Part shown: positions 62,647-64,000 of the stretch, piece by piece
How the letters are laid out: every line of letters begins with the position of its first letter
How positions within the stretch are numbered: the stretch's first letter is position 1
Assembly: GCA_900556485.1 (NCBI GenBank)
Contig: USOX01000012.1
Location: forward strand, 1 to 64,000
Reading direction: 5' to 3'
DNA: 64,000 bases
Origin: an uncultured Dysgonomonas sp.
GTDB lineage: Bacteria > Bacteroidota > Bacteroidia > Bacteroidales > Dysgonomonadaceae
Position numbers and translations under genes: made by a program
Notes under the pieces: model-generated
The model's input: only the letters and a program-made list of their open reading frames with translations
The model's database searches: none
What the model was told of the DNA's origin: nothing

Positions 62647-63804
62647 TTATTGTCTCAGCTCCAATATTTTTTTCACCACATCGGCTGTTATATTGTGACA
62701 TTCGCCAAGTTTCCAGCCACGTTGAGCCATGCGGTTGGTTACCTTTTCCACAGCTTCTGCTCCAAGTTCGTAGTCGGACAGGTGAGTTTTTACTTCCATC
62801 GTTTCGAAAAAGTTTTCCACAGCCTTTATTGTTTTGTCAATAAGTTCGTTAGGCGATGAGGCTTCTACCCCGAAAACTTCCCTGCCCAGACGTGCTATCT
62901 TCTTGGTTTTTTGCTCTTTTAGTACAGTCATTACACCCGGTAATACAATAGCAAGGGTTTGTGCGTGATCGATACCGTAGAATGCTGTGATCTCGTGCCC
63001 TATCATATGTGTTGCCCAGTCTTGAGGAACTCCGCAGTTTATCCATCCGTTCAGCGCCCATGTAGAAGCCCACATCAGATTGGCTCTTACATCATAATCG
63101 GTAGGGTTTACCAAGGCTTTAGGACCTTCCGAAACTAATGTTTTCAGTATGGCTTCTGCCATGAGGTCTTGCAACAAGGAGTCGCCTTCATAATGAGTCA
63201 GGTATTGTTCCATAACGTGAACAAAGGCATCTACAACACCATTGCCAACTTGACGGATAGGGAGGGTATATGTTACAGTAGGGTCAAGCACAGAAAACAG
63301 AGGGAATGTAAGAGGCGAATTGAAAGCCAGTTTTTCTTCTGTTGCTGCTTTGGTAATTACTCCGCCGGAATTCATTTCCGAACCTGTAGCGGGCAGGGTG
63401 ATAATGTCGGCAAAAGGCATGGCTTTTGTAATTTCGCTGCCTTTGGATAATATTTGCCAAGGATCGTCTCCGTCGAAGTATACTGCTGCTGCTATAAATT
63501 TGGTGGCATCGAGTACCGAGCCTCCTCCGACAGACAGGATGAAGTTTATGCCTTTTTCTTTGATCATCTCTACTGCTTTCATACAGGTTTCGTAGTGGGG
63601 ATTAGGTTCGATTCCTGCAAATTCGTAAAACTCGAAGCCTGCCAGTGCTTTTACAGCCTGATCGTATACGCCGTTTCTCTTGATGCTGCCTCCGCCGTAT
63701 GTCATCAGCACTTTGCTGCCTTGTGGTATTTCGTTAGCTATATTCTTGATTGTATCTTTCCCGAAAATGATTTTTACGGGATTGGAATAAGTGAAATTTT
63801 CCAT
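62647..63804 (-). CDS. iron-containing alcohol dehydrogenase (YqhD/butanol dehydrogenase-like)
   Basis: NAD(P)-dependent enzyme of 385 residues that interconverts aldehydes and alcohols. The Rossmann-like domain shows KVLMTYGGGSIKRNGVYDQ and FILSVGGGSVLDATKFIA. The metal site is formed by VDAFVHVMEQYLT (Asp and His), WATHMIGHEITAFYGIDHAQTLAIVLP (His residues). The GGGS loop and substrate-side ITLPATGSEMNSGGVIT are typical of the YqhD/BDH branch, which mostly uses NADPH. It has a good promoter and about 95 nt of leader. Confidence 0.93.
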   Translation of the reverse strand: MENFTYSNPVKIIFGKDTIKNIANEIPQGSKVLMTYGGGSIKRNGVYDQAVKALAGFEFYEFAGIEPNPHYETCMKAVEMIKEKGINFILSVGGGSVLDATKFIAAAVYFDGDDPWQILSKGSEITKAMPFADIITLPATGSEMNSGGVITKAATEEKLAFNSPLTFPLFSVLDPTVTYTLPIRQVGNGVVDAFVHVMEQYLTHYEGDSLLQDLMAEAILKTLVSEGPKALVNPTDYDVRANLMWASTWALNGWINCGVPQDWATHMIGHEITAFYGIDHAQTLAIVLPGVMTVLKEQKTKKIARLGREVFGVEASSPNELIDKTIKAVENFFETMEVKTHLSDYELGAEAVEKVTNRMAQRGWKLGECHNITADVVKKILELRQ

Positions 63805-63900
63805 ATGCTACTATTTTTATAATGATTTGATGGTATATTTTAACTGTACTTTTACTGTTGTCTTTCTATTCTTAAATTAAGTTCTTCGGAAGTATAACAC

Positions 63901-63932
63901 CAAAAGTAGACAATTATATTATCTGCACCAAA
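63901..63932 (-). promoter_or_regulatory. promoter of the alcohol dehydrogenase gene
   Basis: On the minus strand TTTG (63932-63929) is followed after 20 bp by TACTTTTG (63908-63901), an excellent Bacteroidetes promoter. Confidence 0.75.
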
Positions 63933-63980
63933 GAAATCTTTTTTCTCCTCCGAAAATTTTAAACAGCTTCTTATTTAATG

Positions 63981-63988
63981 TACTTTTG
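63981..63988 (+). promoter_or_regulatory. minus-7 box of a gene beyond the window
   Basis: TACTTTTG matches TAnnTTTG and faces right, 12 bp before the end of the window. It is divergent from the dehydrogenase promoter. Confidence 0.45.
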
Positions 63989-64000
63989 TAACTTACGACA

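Noticed and set aside
63590..63640. tRNA T-loop-like GGTTCGATTCC
   Set aside because: It lies inside the alcohol dehydrogenase coding sequence and no cloverleaf surrounds it.

Overview
The window reads as chromosomal DNA from a member of the Bacteroidales, most likely a Dysgonomonas-like organism. The evidence is AT-rich intergenic DNA, repeated TAnnTTTG minus-7 boxes, absence of Shine-Dalgarno sequences, many TonB-linked and secreted lipoprotein genes, a long PPi-type phosphofructokinase, DUF4421- and BACON-type proteins, and a BtuB/BtuG-type vitamin B12 locus. The genus is an inference. No rRNA, tRNA, CRISPR array, complete prophage or complete transposon was seen.

Layout. 1-375: edge of an IS21-like element joined to the 3' part of an outer-membrane barrel gene. 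660-1157: first copy of a GC-rich, strongly structured repeat of about 0.5 kb. 1211-2971: LytS/LytTR two-component pair. 3159-7162: rplY, pth (with an unusual C-terminal extension), an S4-domain gene, dusB and a small AAA ATPase. 7170-7714: toxin-antitoxin pair. 8102-12075: cysS, an M16 peptidase, a barrel protein and a small helical protein. 12145-13925: rdgB and an aminotransferase. 14087-14584: second copy of the 0.5-kb repeat. 14614-21497: an esterase, a Cys-rich small protein, the membrane pyrophosphatase and a GH2 enzyme. 22760-27485: cobalamin riboswitch with btuB, a BtuG-like propeller lipoprotein and a BtuF-like lipoprotein. 27576-29514: ABC-F gene with a long structured leader. 29564-34969: acetyltransferase, PPi-PFK, small secreted proteins and a Gfo/Idh oxidoreductase. 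35271-39430: dnaE and trxA. 39516-45077: an S74-chaperone fibre protein, a Na/Pi transporter and ecotin, with two copies of a 78-bp hairpin repeat between them. 45271-45853: second toxin-antitoxin pair. 45992-51867: a GH3 enzyme and TonB receptor operon, divergent from a Nudix-type regulator. 52102-53615: barrel protein and MaoC-like protein. 53700-56730: menB-menC-menE. 56884-57225: GxxExxY pseudogene. 57406-63804: vWA protein, LRR protein, DUF4421 protein and Fe-alcohol dehydrogenase.

How genes work together. The B12 locus is a riboswitch-controlled capture chain: outer-membrane receptor, surface propeller and substrate-binding protein. The inner-membrane BtuCD genes are not in the window. 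The GH3-TonB receptor pair and the divergent Nudix-winged-helix regulator look like a small glycan-use unit without SusD. menB-C-E supply the later steps of menaquinone synthesis; menF and menD are not here. The rplY-pth-S4-dusB run is a translation-centred cluster.

The most unusual signals are the two 0.5-kb structured repeats, the two 78-bp hairpin repeats that keep their pairing despite base changes, several families of short palindromic or phrase-like intergenic repeats, the Pth fusion, and the structured ABC-F leader with a five-codon reading frame. I found no clear, complete undescribed defence or mobile system. The structured repeats are the best candidates for something new.
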